Shown in pieces: positions 36,344-48,187 of a stretch of 64,000 bases of DNA. A program made the position numbers and the translations under genes. Source of the DNA: Mixta calida (GTDB lineage: Bacteria > Pseudomonadota > Gammaproteobacteria > Enterobacterales > Enterobacteriaceae). The number at the start of each line of letters is the position of its first letter. The stretch's first letter is position 1. A model generated the notes under the pieces. It was given only the letters and a program-made list of their open reading frames with translations, searched no databases and was not told the origin of the DNA. Where the stretch lies: NCBI RefSeq assembly GCF_002953215.1, contig NZ_CP026378.1, positions 1,346,540-1,410,539 on the forward strand. Reading direction: 5' to 3'.

Positions 36344-39151
36344 ATGCAGAACAGCGCAATGAAGCCCTGGCTTGACTCCTCCTGGCTGGCCGGCGCGAAC
36401 CAATCTTACATAGAGCAGCTCTATGAGGATTTTCTCACCGATCCTGAATCTGTTGATGCTGTGTGGCGCGACATGTTCCAGCAGCTGCCCGGCACCGGGC
36501 TCAAGCCTGAGCAGTTCCACTCCTCGACGCGCGACTACTTCCGTCGCCTGGCGAAAGACACCTCACGCTATGCCGCCTCCGTTGGCGATCCCGATGCCAA
36601 TGCCAAACAGGTTAAAGTCCTGCAGTTAATCAACGCTTACCGCTTCCGTGGACATCAGCACGCTAACCTCGATCCGCTGGGCCTGTGGCAGCAGGAGCAG
36701 GTGGCGGATCTCGATCCCGCCTTTCACGGCCTGAGCGAAGCGGACTATCAGGAAACCTTCAACGTCGGCTCCTTCGCTATCGGTAAAGATCGTCTGCCGC
36801 TTGGCGAATTGATCAACGCGCTGAAGCAGACCTACTGCGGTTCGATCGGCGCGGAATATATGCATATCACCAATACCGAAGAGAAGCGCTGGATCCAGCA
36901 GCGTATCGAATCGGTAGTGGGCCACGCCGCCTTCAGCAACGAAGAGAAAAAAGGTTTTCTGAAAGAGCTGACCGCGGCGGAAGGGCTGGAACGTTATCTG
37001 GGCGCGAAATTTCCCGGCGCGAAACGCTTCTCGCTGGAAGGCGGCGACGCGCTGGTGCCGATGCTGCGCGAAATGATCCGCCACGCCGGTAAAAACGGCA
37101 CCCGCGAAGTGGTCATGGGCATGGCGCACCGCGGCCGTCTGAACGTGCTGATCAACGTGCTGGGCAAAAAGCCGCAGGATCTGTTCGACGAGTTCGCCGG
37201 CAAGCATAAAGAGCATCTCGGCACCGGCGACGTGAAATATCACATGGGCTTCTCCTCCGACGTAGAGACCGAAGGCGGCATGGTTCACCTGGCGCTGGCG
37301 TTCAACCCGTCGCACCTGGAGATCGTCAGCCCGGTGGTGATGGGCTCGGTACGCGCGCGTCTCGATCGTCTGGATGAGCCGGTCAGCAATAAAGTGCTGC
37401 CGATCACCATTCACGGCGATGCGGCGGTTATCGGCCAGGGCGTGGTGCAGGAAACCCTGAACATGTCTCAGGCGCGCGGCTATGAAGTGGGCGGTACGGT
37501 GCGTATCGTGATCAACAACCAGATCGGTTTCACCACCTCTAACCCGAAAGACGCCCGTTCCACCCAGTACTGTACCGATATCGGCAAAATGGTGCAGTCG
37601 CCGATCTTCCACGTCAACGCTGACGACCCGGAAGCGGTGGCCTTCGTCACCCGTCTGGCGCTCGATTTCCGCAATACCTTCAAGCGCGACGTCTTTATCG
37701 ACCTGGTTTGCTATCGCCGCCACGGCCATAACGAAGCGGACGAGCCGAGCGCCACGCAGCCGGTGATGTACCAGAAAATCAAAAAGCATCCGACGCCGCG
37801 TAAAATTTACGCCGATCGTCTGGAAGCGGAGCAGGTGATCAACCTGGAAGACGCCACTGAGATGGTCAACCTTTACCGTGACGCGCTTGATGCGGGCGAA
37901 TGCGTGGTGCCGGAATGGCGTCCGATGAGCCTGCACTCTTTCACCTGGTCTCCTTATCTCAACCACGAGTGGGATGAGAGCTACCCGGAGAAAGTAGACA
38001 TCAAACGTCTGCAGGAACTGGCTAAACGCATCAGTCAGGTGCCGGAGTCGGTGGAAGTGCAGTCGCGCGTGGCGAAAATTTACAATGACCGCGCCGAAAT
38101 GGCGGCGGGCAATAAGCTGTTCGACTGGGGCGCCGCGGAAAACCTGGCCTACGCCACGCTGGTGGACGAAGGCATTCCGGTGCGCATCTCCGGCGAAGAC
38201 TCCGGTCGCGGCACCTTCTTCCATCGTCATGCAGTGATCCACAACCAGGCGAACGGCTCGACTTACACCCCGTTGCAGCATATTCACAACGGCCAGGGGC
38301 AGTTCAGGGTCTGGGACTCCGTGCTGTCGGAAGAAGCGGTGCTGGCGTTCGAGTATGGCTACGCCACGGCGGAACCGCGCACCCTGACTATCTGGGAAGC
38401 GCAGTTCGGCGACTTCGCCAACGGCGCGCAGGTGGTGATCGACCAGTTCATCAGCTCCGGTGAGCAGAAATGGGGCCGGATGTGCGGCCTGGTGATGCTG
38501 CTGCCGCACGGCTACGAAGGGCAGGGGCCGGAACACTCCTCGGCGCGTCTGGAGCGTTATCTCCAGCTTTGCGCAGAACAGAATATGCAGGTGTGCGTGC
38601 CGTCCACGCCGGCGCAGGTTTACCACATGCTGCGTCGTCAGGCGCTGCGCGGTATGCGCCGTCCGCTGGTAGTGATGTCGCCGAAGTCGCTGCTGCGTCA
38701 TCCGCTGGCCGTTTCTTCGCTGGATGAGCTGGCGAACGGCAGCTTCCAGCCTGCTATCGGCGAAGTCGACGACCTCGATCCGAAAGCGGTGAAACGCGTG
38801 GTGCTGTGCGCCGGCAAGGTCTACTACGATCTGCTGGAGCAGCGCCGCAAAAATGAACAAAACGATGTCGCCATCGTGCGTATTGAGCAGCTCTATCCGT
38901 TCCCGCATAAAGCGGTGCAGGAAGCGTTGCAGCCTTACGCGCACGTGCATGATTTCGTCTGGTGTCAGGAGGAGCCGCTGAATCAGGGCGCCTGGTATTG
39001 CAGCCAGCACCACTTCCGTGAAGTGGTTCCTTTTGGTGCTTCTTTACGTTATGCCGGTCGTCCGGCTTCCGCTTCACCTGCTGTAGGTTACATGTCCGTA
39101 CACCTGAAACAGCAGCAAGACCTGGTTAATGACGCGCTGAACGTTGATTAA
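36344..39151 (+). CDS. sucA: 2-oxoglutarate dehydrogenase E1
   Basis: Thiamine-diphosphate decarboxylase of the 2-oxoglutarate dehydrogenase complex. 935 residues (933 in E. coli). N-terminal E2-binding stretch (YIEQLYEDFLTDPESVD), TPP/Mg site region AHRGRLNVLINVLGK and GDAAVIGQGVVQETLN, and HGHNEADEPSATQP. Confidence 0.98.
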   Translation: MQNSAMKPWLDSSWLAGANQSYIEQLYEDFLTDPESVDAVWRDMFQQLPGTGLKPEQFHSSTRDYFRRLAKDTSRYAASVGDPDANAKQVKVLQLINAYRFRGHQHANLDPLGLWQQEQVADLDPAFHGLSEADYQETFNVGSFAIGKDRLPLGELINALKQTYCGSIGAEYMHITNTEEKRWIQQRIESVVGHAAFSNEEKKGFLKELTAAEGLERYLGAKFPGAKRFSLEGGDALVPMLREMIRHAGKNGTREVVMGMAHRGRLNVLINVLGKKPQDLFDEFAGKHKEHLGTGDVKYHMGFSSDVETEGGMVHLALAFNPSHLEIVSPVVMGSVRARLDRLDEPVSNKVLPITIHGDAAVIGQGVVQETLNMSQARGYEVGGTVRIVINNQIGFTTSNPKDARSTQYCTDIGKMVQSPIFHVNADDPEAVAFVTRLALDFRNTFKRDVFIDLVCYRRHGHNEADEPSATQPVMYQKIKKHPTPRKIYADRLEAEQVINLEDATEMVNLYRDALDAGECVVPEWRPMSLHSFTWSPYLNHEWDESYPEKVDIKRLQELAKRISQVPESVEVQSRVAKIYNDRAEMAAGNKLFDWGAAENLAYATLVDEGIPVRISGEDSGRGTFFHRHAVIHNQANGSTYTPLQHIHNGQGQFRVWDSVLSEEAVLAFEYGYATAEPRTLTIWEAQFGDFANGAQVVIDQFISSGEQKWGRMCGLVMLLPHGYEGQGPEHSSARLERYLQLCAEQNMQVCVPSTPAQVYHMLRRQALRGMRRPLVVMSPKSLLRHPLAVSSLDELANGSFQPAIGEVDDLDPKAVKRVVLCAGKVYYDLLEQRRKNEQNDVAIVRIEQLYPFPHKAVQEALQPYAHVHDFVWCQEEPLNQGAWYCSQHHFREVVPFGASLRYAGRPASASPAVGYMSVHLKQQQDLVNDALNVD

Positions 39152-39164
39152 ATAAGGAAAGATA

Positions 39165-40382
39165 ATGAGTAGCGTAGATATTCTCGTTCCCGACCTGCCT
39201 GAATCTGTTGCTGACGCCACTGTAGCAACCTGGCATAAAAAACCGGGCGATGCGGTAAGCCGCGATGAAGTGCTGGTTGAAATCGAAACGGATAAAGTTG
39301 TTCTGGAAGTGCCTGCTTCCGCTGACGGCGTGCTGGAAGCCGTACTGGAAGACGAAGGCGCCACCGTGACCTCGCGTCAAATCCTGGGCCGTCTGAAAGA
39401 AGGCAACAGCGGCGGCAAAGAGACCACCGCCAAAGCGGAAAGCAACGAATCGACTCCGGCGCAGCGTCAGTCCGCGTCGCTGGAAGAAGAGAGCAACGAC
39501 GCCCTGAGCCCGGCGATCCGTCGTCTGATTGCCGAGCACAGCCTGGACGCGACAGCCATTAAAGGCACCGGCGTCGGCGGCCGCATCACCCGCGAAGATG
39601 TGGAAAAACATCTGAAGCAGCAGCCGGCTGCGGCGAAAGCCGAACCGAAACAGGATGCCGCTCCGCAGCAGCCGCTGGCGGGCCGCAGCGAGAAGCGCGT
39701 ACCGATGACGCGTCTGCGTAAGCGCGTCGCTGAACGCCTGCTGGAAGCGAAGAACAGCACCGCGATGCTGACCACCTTCAACGAAGTGAACATGAAGCCG
39801 ATCATGGATCTGCGCAAGCAGTACGGCGACGCCTTCGAGAAGCGTCACGGCGTGCGTCTGGGCTTTATGTCCTTCTATATTAAGGCGGTTGTGGAAGCGC
39901 TGAAACGTTACCCGGAAGTGAACGCCTCTATCGACGGCGACGATGTGGTTTACCACAACTACTTCGACGTCAGCATCGCCGTTTCTACGCCGCGCGGTCT
40001 GGTGACGCCGGTGCTGCGCGATGTCGATACGCTGAGCATGGCGGATATCGAGAAGAAAATTAAAGAGCTGGCGGTAAAAGGCCGCGACGGCAAGCTGACC
40101 GTTGAAGAGCTGACCGGCGGCAACTTTACCATCACCAACGGCGGCGTCTTCGGTTCGCTGATGTCCACGCCGATCATCAACCCGCCGCAGAGCGCTATTC
40201 TGGGCATGCACGCCATTAAAGATCGTCCGATGGCGGTCAATGGTCAGGTAGTGATTCTGCCAATGATGTATCTGGCGCTCTCTTACGATCACCGTCTGAT
40301 CGATGGCCGCGAATCCGTCGGCTATCTGGTTGCAGTGAAAGAGATGCTGGAAGATCCGGCGCGCCTGCTGCTGGACGTCTAA
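39165..40382 (+). CDS. sucB: 2-oxoglutarate dehydrogenase E2 (dihydrolipoyl succinyltransferase)
   Basis: 405 residues. Lipoyl domain with the modified Lys in [12 protein letters not shown], an Ala/Glu-rich linker, peripheral-subunit-binding domain ([15 protein letters not shown]), and catalytic domain with [13 protein letters not shown]. Forms the 24-mer core. 13 bp after sucA. Confidence 0.98.
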   Translation: MSSVDILVPDLPESVADATVATWHKKPGDAVSRDEVLVEIETDKVVLEVPASADGVLEAVLEDEGATVTSRQILGRLKEGNSGGKETTAKAESNESTPAQRQSASLEEESNDALSPAIRRLIAEHSLDATAIKGTGVGGRITREDVEKHLKQQPAAAKAEPKQDAAPQQPLAGRSEKRVPMTRLRKRVAERLLEAKNSTAMLTTFNEVNMKPIMDLRKQYGDAFEKRHGVRLGFMSFYIKAVVEALKRYPEVNASIDGDDVVYHNYFDVSIAVSTPRGLVTPVLRDVDTLSMADIEKKIKELAVKGRDGKLTVEELTGGNFTITNGGVFGSLMSTPIINPPQSAILGMHAIKDRPMAVNGQVVILPMMYLALSYDHRLIDGRESVGYLVAVKEMLEDPARLLLDV

Positions 40383-40450
40383 TCTTGCCGGGCGCGGTTA
40401 AGCCGCGCCCAACGTTATTAATCTTTTCAGACCTGAATGGATAGAACATC

Positions 40451-41617
40451 ATGAACTTACACGAGTACCAGGCGAAACAGCTGTTTGCACGGTATGGCTT
40501 ACCGGCACCCACCGGTTACGCCTGCACTACGCCACGTGAAGCAGAAGAAGCGGCCTCTAAAATCGGCGCAGGCCCGTGGGTAGTTAAATGTCAGGTTCAT
40601 GCCGGCGGCCGCGGTAAAGCGGGCGGTGTGAAAGTGGTTAAGAGCAAAGAAGAGATCCGCGCCTTTGCTGAAAACTGGCTGGGTAAACGTCTGGTCACTT
40701 ACCAAACGGATGCGGAAGGACAGCCGGTAAACCAGATTCTGGTGGAAGCTGCAACCGATATCGATCAGGAACTCTATCTGGGCGCCGTGGTAGACCGCAG
40801 CTCGCGTCGCGTGGTGTTCATGGCCTCTACTGAAGGCGGTGTAGAGATTGAGAAAGTGGCGGAAGAAACGCCGCACCTGATTCATAAAATGGCGCTCGAT
40901 CCGCTGACTGGCCCGCAGCCTTATCAGGGACGCGAGCTGGCGTTCAAGCTGGGTCTGAGCGGCAAGCAGGTGAATCAGTTCACCAAAATCTTTATGGGCC
41001 TCGCCACCATGTTCCTGGAGCGCGACCTGGCGCTGGTTGAGATCAACCCGCTGGTTATTACCAAACAGGGTGATCTGATCTGCCTGGACGGCAAACTGGG
41101 CGCTGACGGTAACGCCATGTTCCGCCAGCCGGAACTGCGCGAAATGCGCGATCCGAGCCAGGAAGATCCGCGCGAAGCGCACGCGACGCAGTGGGAACTG
41201 AACTACGTTGCGCTGGAAGGCAACATCGGCTGTATGGTGAACGGTGCCGGTCTGGCAATGGGCACCATGGACATCGTGAAACATCACGGCGGCCAGCCTG
41301 CTAACTTCCTTGACGTGGGCGGCGGCGCAACCAAAGAGCGCGTGACCGAAGCGTTTAAAATCATCCTGTCTGACGACGCGGTGAAAGCAGTATTCGTTAA
41401 CATCTTCGGCGGCATCGTACGCTGCGACCTGATCGCCGACGGCATTATCGGCGCGGTAGCCGAAGTGGGCGTCAACGTGCCGGTCGTGGTGCGTCTTGAA
41501 GGGAACAACGCTGAGCTGGGCGCACAGAAACTGGCGGACAGCGGACTGAACATTATTGCAGCAACCAGCCTGACCGACGCGGCCCAACGCGTTGTTGCTG
41601 CAGCGGAGGGTAAATAA
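40451..41617 (+). CDS. sucC: Succinyl-CoA synthetase beta subunit
   Basis: ADP/GDP-forming; 388 residues. N-terminal ATP-grasp domain ([18 protein letters not shown]) and C-terminal CoA-ligase domain ([16 protein letters not shown]). Stop overlaps the sucD ATG by one base. Confidence 0.98.
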   Translation: MNLHEYQAKQLFARYGLPAPTGYACTTPREAEEAASKIGAGPWVVKCQVHAGGRGKAGGVKVVKSKEEIRAFAENWLGKRLVTYQTDAEGQPVNQILVEAATDIDQELYLGAVVDRSSRRVVFMASTEGGVEIEKVAEETPHLIHKMALDPLTGPQPYQGRELAFKLGLSGKQVNQFTKIFMGLATMFLERDLALVEINPLVITKQGDLICLDGKLGADGNAMFRQPELREMRDPSQEDPREAHATQWELNYVALEGNIGCMVNGAGLAMGTMDIVKHHGGQPANFLDVGGGATKERVTEAFKIILSDDAVKAVFVNIFGGIVRCDLIADGIIGAVAEVGVNVPVVVRLEGNNAELGAQKLADSGLNIIAATSLTDAAQRVVAAAEGK

Positions 41618-42492
41618 TGTCCATTTTGATCGACAAAAACACCAAAGTTATCTGCCAGGGTTTCACCGGCGGCCAGGGTACATTCCACTCTGAGCAGGCG
41701 CTGGCCTATGGCACGCAGCTGGTTGGCGGCGTGACGCCGGGCAAAGGCGGCACCACCCATCTCGGTCTGCCGGTGTTTAACACCGTGCGCGAAGCGGTGG
41801 AAGCCACCGGCGCGACCGCCTCTGTGATCTACGTTCCGGCTCCGTTCTGTAAAGACGGCATCCTGGAAGCGATCGATGCGGGCATTAAATTGATCATCAC
41901 CATCACCGAAGGTATCCCGACGCTGGATATGCTGACGGTGAAAGTGAAGCTGGATGAAGCGGGCGTGCGCATGATCGGCCCGAACTGTCCGGGCGTTATT
42001 ACTCCAGGCGAATGTAAAATCGGCATCATGCCGGGTCACATTCATCAGCCTGGCCGCATCGGCATCGTTTCTCGCTCCGGCACGCTGACCTATGAAGCCG
42101 TCAAGCAGACCACCGACATCGGCTACGGTCAGTCCACCTGCGTGGGCATCGGCGGCGACCCGATTCCGGGCTCCAACTTCATCGATATTCTGGAGATGTT
42201 CCAGAACGATCCGCAGACTGAAGCCATCGTCATGATCGGCGAAATCGGCGGCAGCGCCGAAGAAGAAGCGGCCGCTTACATCAAAGAACATGTCACCAAA
42301 CCGGTTGTGGGCTACATTGCGGGCGTGACTGCGCCAAAAGGCAAGCGTATGGGCCACGCTGGCGCCATCATTGCGGGCGGCAAAGGTACGGCGGATGAGA
42401 AGTTCGCTGCGCTGGAAGCGGCTGGCGTAAAAACTGTTCGTAGCCTGGCAGACATTGGCGACGCTGTAAAAGCTGTTCTCCCTCTCAACTAA
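41617..42492 (+). CDS. sucD: Succinyl-CoA synthetase alpha subunit
   Basis: 291 residues. CoA-binding Rossmann domain ([17 protein letters not shown]), substrate loop [16 protein letters not shown], and active phospho-His in [16 protein letters not shown]. Last gene of sdh-suc. Confidence 0.98.
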   Translation: MSILIDKNTKVICQGFTGGQGTFHSEQALAYGTQLVGGVTPGKGGTTHLGLPVFNTVREAVEATGATASVIYVPAPFCKDGILEAIDAGIKLIITITEGIPTLDMLTVKVKLDEAGVRMIGPNCPGVITPGECKIGIMPGHIHQPGRIGIVSRSGTLTYEAVKQTTDIGYGQSTCVGIGGDPIPGSNFIDILEMFQNDPQTEAIVMIGEIGGSAEEEAAAYIKEHVTKPVVGYIAGVTAPKGKRMGHAGAIIAGGKGTADEKFAALEAAGVKTVRSLADIGDAVKAVLPLN

Positions 42493-42517
42493 TCTGTGTC
42501 AGATTATTCAGCCTATT

Positions 42518-42541
42518 GGCCACCTTCGGGTGGCCTTTTTT
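42518..42541 (+). terminator. Terminator of the sdh-suc operon
   Basis: GGCCACC-TTCG-GGTGGCC with six T. In E. coli the 3' UTR of sucD releases the sRNA SdhX. The 50-base tail here could do the same but the sequence match was not checked. Confidence 0.92.
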
Positions 42542-43261
42542 ATGTTCCCGTTGAGTGTCCTGCGCCTGCTGCTTTAATGCTCTCTGTTATTTCCCGTTAA
42601 CGCTTAGCGTGTATAGGGTGCGTCTAACCGTTTTACCTTCATTGTCCAGATTTTTTGTTAATAAAGGGTAATCAACAGGCTAATAAGTGTAAAAATTAAA
42701 TATTTTTAATTAACATTAATAGCCGGGAAATAATAAATAAAAGGCTTATTAAGAATGATTATTTCTGGGTTTTTATTAAGGACTCACTGGTCATATAACT
42801 GGAAAATAACTTATATAATCTTTTGTTTAAATAATTAAAAACAAATTTTTTACTTTTTGTGGTTTTGATTTACTCAGGTTTAACTGTTACGCTATTTTTT
42901 ATAACTTACTGAAATTAAAGGATAATTAATCATTTTTCGTTTTTTTAATTAATTTGAGCTATATCAAGTTCATCCTTATAACCCTTTTTCGTTAAATGCG
43001 AACCTGGATCAAAAAATATTTTCCAGGTCACACTAATTTTTCTTTACCGTATCGTTTGTATGGGTATGATATTCCCGTCTCACTCTGGAAGTGATTATTA
43101 AATTCAATTCAACCGCTGGTGAGCGGTCAAAAGCGTTCGTCCGTTAACCAGTAATAAAAACAGCTTTTTTTATTCAGCAATCAGCATGGCGCTATTTGTC
43201 CGCTGCGGCGCTCAATACACACCATGTCTTAAATGCTTTCAGCAAAAAGCAAGGGGTTAAG
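42542..43261 (+). promoter_or_regulatory. Long AT-rich cydA regulatory region
   Basis: About 720 bp without a gene, very AT-rich, with repeated TTAATTAA-like stretches (for example near 42703-42722 and 42920-42930) that fit ArcA recognition. In E. coli mngR/mngA/mngB stand between sucD and cydA; none is present. Several promoters are likely. The cydA ribosome site AAGGGG is at its end. Confidence 0.6.
42954..42967. promoter_or_regulatory. Candidate FNR site upstream of cydA
   Basis: TTGAG-CTAT-ATCAA differs from the consensus TTGAT-N4-ATCAA at one base. FNR represses cydAB under strict anoxia in E. coli. The position, about 295 bp before the gene, fits a distal promoter. Confidence 0.55.
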
Positions 43262-44830
43262 ATGTTTGATATCGTCGAACTGTCGCGTTTACAGTTTGCC
43301 CTGACGGCGATGTACCATTTCCTGTTCGTGCCGCTGACGCTGGGGATGGCGTTTCTGTTAGCGATCATGGAAACCGTCTATGTCCTGTCGGGTAAACAAA
43401 TCTACAAAGACATGACCAAATTCTGGGGCAAGTTGTTTGGCATCAACTTTGCGCTGGGTGTCGCAACGGGCCTGACTATGGAATTCCAGTTTGGCACCAA
43501 CTGGTCTTATTACTCTCACTATGTCGGCGATATCTTCGGTGCCCCGCTGGCGATCGAAGGCCTGATGGCCTTTTTCCTCGAATCCACTTTTGTCGGCCTC
43601 TTTTTCTTCGGCTGGGATCGGCTGGGCAAAGTACAGCATATGGCCGTCACCTGGCTGGTCGCGCTGGGGTCCAACCTCTCCGCGCTCTGGATTCTGGTCG
43701 CTAACGGCTGGATGCAGAATCCTGTCGCTTCCGAATTCAACTTCGAAACCATGCGCATGGAGATGGTGAGCTTCTCCGAGCTGGTGCTGAACCCGGTGGC
43801 GCAGGTGAAATTCGTGCATACCGTTGCGGCGGGCTACACCACCGGCGCCATGTTTATTCTCGGCATCAGCGCTTACTACCTGCTGCGCGGCCGCGATCTC
43901 GCCTTCGCTAAACGTTCTTTCGCCATTGCGGCCAGCTTCGGCATGGCGGCGGTGTTGTCGGTGATCGTGCTGGGCGATGAATCTGGTTATGAGATGGGCG
44001 ACGTGCAGAAAACCAAGCTGGCGGCAATTGAAGCGGAATGGGAAACCCAGCCCGCGCCGGCCGCCTTTACGCTGTTTGGCCTGCCGAATCAGCTGACGCA
44101 GGAGAACGGTTACGCCATCCAGATTCCTTACCTGCTGGGCCTGATCGCCACCCGTTCGGTGGATAAGCCAGTTATCGGCCTGAAAGATCTGATGGCGCAG
44201 CATGAGGTGCGCATCCGCAACGGCATGAAAGCCTATCAGCTGCTGGAGGAGCTGCGCGCTGGCAATACCGATCCGGCAGTGCGTGAAGCGTTCAACGGCC
44301 ATAAACAGGATCTCGGCTACGGTCTGCTGCTGAAGCGTTATACGCCGAACGTCACCGACGCGACGGAAGCGCAGATCAAACAGGCGACGCAGGATTCCAT
44401 TCCACACGTCGCGCCGCTCTATTTCTCTTTCCGCATCATGGTGCTGTGCGGCGTGTTGATGCTGGGCATCATCGGCCTCTCTTTCTGGAGCGTGCTTCGC
44501 AACCGCATCGGCAAAAACCGCTGGCTGCTGAAGGCGGCGCTGTATGGCATTCCGCTGCCGTGGATCGCCGTCGAAGCGGGCTGGTTCGTGGCGGAATATG
44601 GCCGTCAGCCCTGGGCGATTGGCGAAGTGCTGCCGACGGCGGTCGCCAACTCGACGCTGACGGTCGGCGATCTGCTGTTCTCCATGGGCCTGATTTGCGG
44701 TCTCTACACGCTGTTCCTGGTGGTGGAGATGTACCTGATGTTCAAGTTCGCTCGTCTGGGCCCAAGCAGCCTGAAAACCGGACGCTATCACTATGAGCAG
44801 TCCACTGTCGCTTCGCAGCCGATGCAGTAA
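43262..44830 (+). CDS. cydA: Cytochrome bd-I ubiquinol oxidase subunit I
   Basis: Quinol oxidase with high oxygen affinity; binds hemes b558, b595 and d. 522 residues from ATG 43262 ([20 protein letters not shown], His19 a heme ligand), equal to E. coli. An upstream start at 43196 would add 22 unrelated residues. A long periplasmic Q-loop is present around residues 250-380. Confidence 0.97.
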   Translation: MFDIVELSRLQFALTAMYHFLFVPLTLGMAFLLAIMETVYVLSGKQIYKDMTKFWGKLFGINFALGVATGLTMEFQFGTNWSYYSHYVGDIFGAPLAIEGLMAFFLESTFVGLFFFGWDRLGKVQHMAVTWLVALGSNLSALWILVANGWMQNPVASEFNFETMRMEMVSFSELVLNPVAQVKFVHTVAAGYTTGAMFILGISAYYLLRGRDLAFAKRSFAIAASFGMAAVLSVIVLGDESGYEMGDVQKTKLAAIEAEWETQPAPAAFTLFGLPNQLTQENGYAIQIPYLLGLIATRSVDKPVIGLKDLMAQHEVRIRNGMKAYQLLEELRAGNTDPAVREAFNGHKQDLGYGLLLKRYTPNVTDATEAQIKQATQDSIPHVAPLYFSFRIMVLCGVLMLGIIGLSFWSVLRNRIGKNRWLLKAALYGIPLPWIAVEAGWFVAEYGRQPWAIGEVLPTAVANSTLTVGDLLFSMGLICGLYTLFLVVEMYLMFKFARLGPSSLKTGRYHYEQSTVASQPMQ

Positions 44831-44841
44831 AGGAGCCAGCT

Positions 44842-45981
44842 ATGTTGGATTATGAAGTTGTACGTTTTATCTGGTGGCTGCTGATCGGCGTGTTGCTGAT
44901 TGGCTTCGCGGTCGCCGACGGTTTCGATATGGGCGTGGGAATGCTGTCGCGCATTCTGGGTCGCACCGATACCGAACGCCGCATCATGATTAACAGTATC
45001 GCGCCGCACTGGGACGGCAACCAGGTGTGGCTGATCACCGCCGGCGGCGCGCTGTTCGCCGCCTGGCCAATGGTCTATGCGGCGGCCTTTTCCGGCTTCT
45101 ATGTGGCGATGATTCTGGTGCTGGCCTCGCTTTTCTTCCGCCCGGTCGGTTTTGACTACCGCTCTAAAATCGAAGATATGCGCTGGCGTAAGCTGTGGGA
45201 CTGGGGCATTTTCCTCGGCAGCTTCGTGCCGCCGCTGGTGATTGGCGTGGCGTTCGGCAACCTGCTGCAGGGCGTGCCTTTTCATGCCGACGCCTATCTG
45301 CGTCTCTACTACACCGGTAACTTCTTCCAGCTGCTGAACCCGTTCGGCCTGCTGGCGGGCGTCGTCAGCCTGACGATGATCCTGACGCAAGGCGCCACTT
45401 ATCTGCAGATGCGCACCGGCGGCGAGCTGTATCTACGCGCCCGCGCGGCGGCGCAAATCAGCGCGCTGGTGATGCTGGCGGCGTTCGCGCTGGCGGGCGT
45501 CTGGGTCATGTACGGCATTGACGGCTACGTGGTGACCAGCGCTATCGATCGCGCCGCGGCCTCTAACCCGTTAAATAAAGAAGTCGCGCGCGAAGCGGGC
45601 GCCTGGCTGCTTAACTTTAACCGCTATCCGCTGCTGTGGCTGATCCCGGCGCTGGGCCTGCTGTTCCCGCTGTTAACGGCGCTCTGCTCACGAATGAAGA
45701 AGGGCGCCTGGGCGTTTCTGTTCTCCTCGCTGACGCTGGCCTGCGTCATTCTTACCGCCGGGGTGGCGATGTTCCCCTTCATTATGCCGTCCAGCACGCA
45801 GCCGAACATGAGCTTGACGCTGTGGGATGCTACCTCAAGCCTGATGACGCTGAAGCTGATGCTTTATGTGGCAATGGTATTTGTGCCGGTCATTCTGATT
45901 TACACCAGCTGGTGCTACTACAAAATGTTCGGCCGCATCACCAAAGAACATATTGAAAGCAACACACATTCACTCTATTAA
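44842..45981 (+). CDS. cydB: Cytochrome bd-I ubiquinol oxidase subunit II
   Basis: 379 residues, about nine membrane helices, pseudo-symmetric with CydA. N-terminal IWWLLIGVLLIGFAVADGFDMG and the APHWDGNQVWLITAGG loop are family signatures. 11 bp after cydA. Confidence 0.97.
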   Translation: MLDYEVVRFIWWLLIGVLLIGFAVADGFDMGVGMLSRILGRTDTERRIMINSIAPHWDGNQVWLITAGGALFAAWPMVYAAAFSGFYVAMILVLASLFFRPVGFDYRSKIEDMRWRKLWDWGIFLGSFVPPLVIGVAFGNLLQGVPFHADAYLRLYYTGNFFQLLNPFGLLAGVVSLTMILTQGATYLQMRTGGELYLRARAAAQISALVMLAAFALAGVWVMYGIDGYVVTSAIDRAAASNPLNKEVAREAGAWLLNFNRYPLLWLIPALGLLFPLLTALCSRMKKGAWAFLFSSLTLACVILTAGVAMFPFIMPSSTQPNMSLTLWDATSSLMTLKLMLYVAMVFVPVILIYTSWCYYKMFGRITKEHIESNTHSLY

Positions 45982-45996
45982 CGGAGGCGTTTAGCC

Positions 45997-46107
45997 ATGT
46001 GGTATTTTGCCTGGATTCTTGGAACGCTGCTCGCCTGCGCCTTCGGTATTATCACCGCGCTGGCGCTGGAGCATGTGGAAGAGACGGCGCAACAGGATAA
46101 AGCTTGA
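45997..46107 (+). CDS. cydX: Cytochrome bd-I small subunit CydX
   Basis: 36 residues, MWYFAWILGTLLACAFGI start, one membrane helix, charged C-terminus (EHVEETAQQDKA). Needed for stability of the bd-I oxidase in E. coli (37 residues there). GGAGG upstream; TGATG overlap with ybgE. Confidence 0.95.
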   Translation: MWYFAWILGTLLACAFGIITALALEHVEETAQQDKA

Positions 46108-46400
46108 TGCGTCAGCGGTTGCAACGGTTCTATAACCTGATGGATAAGCGCCCGCTGCGGGCGCTTTCCCTGGCGCTGGCGCTGTTGCTGGCGGGCTGCC
46201 TGTTTTGGGACCCGACGCGCTTCGCCGCCCGCACAAGTCCGTTAAGCATCTGGCAGGGGTTCCTGCTGATTTGGGCGACCTGCGCGGGTGTGGTGCACGG
46301 CGTTGGCTTTCGTCCGCGTCGGCTTCGCTGGCGCTGCTTTTTCTCTCCGTTGCCGGCACTACTGGCGCTGCTATGGGGAAATCTCTTCTTCTTCTTTTAA
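46107..46400 (+). CDS. ybgE: YbgE family cyd operon protein
   Basis: 97 residues from ATG 46107, the E. coli length. Three hydrophobic segments; MDKRPLRALSLALALLLAGC and HGVGFRPRRLRW are conserved. A conserved member of cydABX-ybgE operons with unclear role. The cysteine in LLAGC sits at about residue 30, too deep for a normal lipobox. Confidence 0.92.
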   Translation: MRQRLQRFYNLMDKRPLRALSLALALLLAGCLFWDPTRFAARTSPLSIWQGFLLIWATCAGVVHGVGFRPRRLRWRCFFSPLPALLALLWGNLFFFF

Positions 46401-46413
46401 TCTTAATTGTATT

Positions 46414-46443
46414 CGGAGCCTGGCGCTGTCGCTTCCGGCTCCG
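46414..46443 (+). other. Hairpin at the end of the cyd operon
   Basis: CGGAGCC/GGCTCCG with a 16-base loop, no clear T run. It may stabilise or weakly end the cyd message. Beyond it, to 46626, lies the promoter region of ybgC-tol; a TATAGT hexamer near 46590 may be its -10. Confidence 0.35.
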
Positions 46444-46626
46444 CTAACAGTGAAAAGTTCTGTCAGCAAACCTCTGTTTATCCCCACCTTACGCCACGAT
46501 ATATTCCGAAAATTTTGTCAATAGTTTCCATTTGATAATTATTTTCTCCGCGCTTCGGCGACCCATTCCAAAGCCGATTGCACTTGCGTATAGTAGCAAC
46601 GTTTAAAAGCATTACCGGGATGTAAA

Positions 46627-47714
<1,088 letters not shown>

Positions 47715-47727
47715 GCAGAGGTGACGT

Positions 47728-48156
47728 ATGGCCAGAACGCGTGGTCGCGGTCGTCGCGATCTGAAGTCTGAAATTAACATCGTTCCGCTGCTGGACGTGC
47801 TGCTGGTGCTGCTGCTGATCTTTATGGCGACGGCGCCGATTATCACCCAGAGCGTTGAAGTCGATCTGCCGGACGCGACCGATTCAAAGACGGTCTCCAG
47901 TGATGATAATCCGCCGGTGATCGTGGAAGTTTCCGGCGTAGGGCAGTACAGCCTGGTGGTCGATCACGATCGTATGGAGCAACTGCCTTCCGAGCAGGTA
48001 GTGGCGGAAGCGCAGCGTCGACTGGAAGCGAACCCGAAAACGGTGTTTCTGATTGGCGGCGCGAAAGATGTCCCCTATGACGAAATTATCAAGGCGCTGA
48101 ACCTGCTGCATCAGGCGGGTGTGAAATCAGTTGGCCTGATGACGCAGCCAATTTAA
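47728..48156 (+). CDS. tolR: TolR, stator subunit of the Tol-Pal system
   Basis: 142 residues, ExbD family: one N-terminal helix with the proton-relay Asp in EINIVPLLDVLLVLLLIF and a periplasmic domain. 13 bp after tolQ. Confidence 0.97.
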   Translation: MARTRGRGRRDLKSEINIVPLLDVLLVLLLIFMATAPIITQSVEVDLPDATDSKTVSSDDNPPVIVEVSGVGQYSLVVDHDRMEQLPSEQVVAEAQRRLEANPKTVFLIGGAKDVPYDEIIKALNLLHQAGVKSVGLMTQPI

Positions 48157-48187
48157 TTATTCCGTAACCGTTTTTTGGGAACCGAGC

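Noticed and set aside
36626-39013. A 795-codon open frame on the strand opposite sucA, and similar long antisense frames opposite sdhA (33645-35261) and glnS (7463-9322)
   Set aside because: They mirror strongly conserved genes in GC-rich codons; the translations are rich in Arg and His with no recognisable family. They are by-products of codon use.
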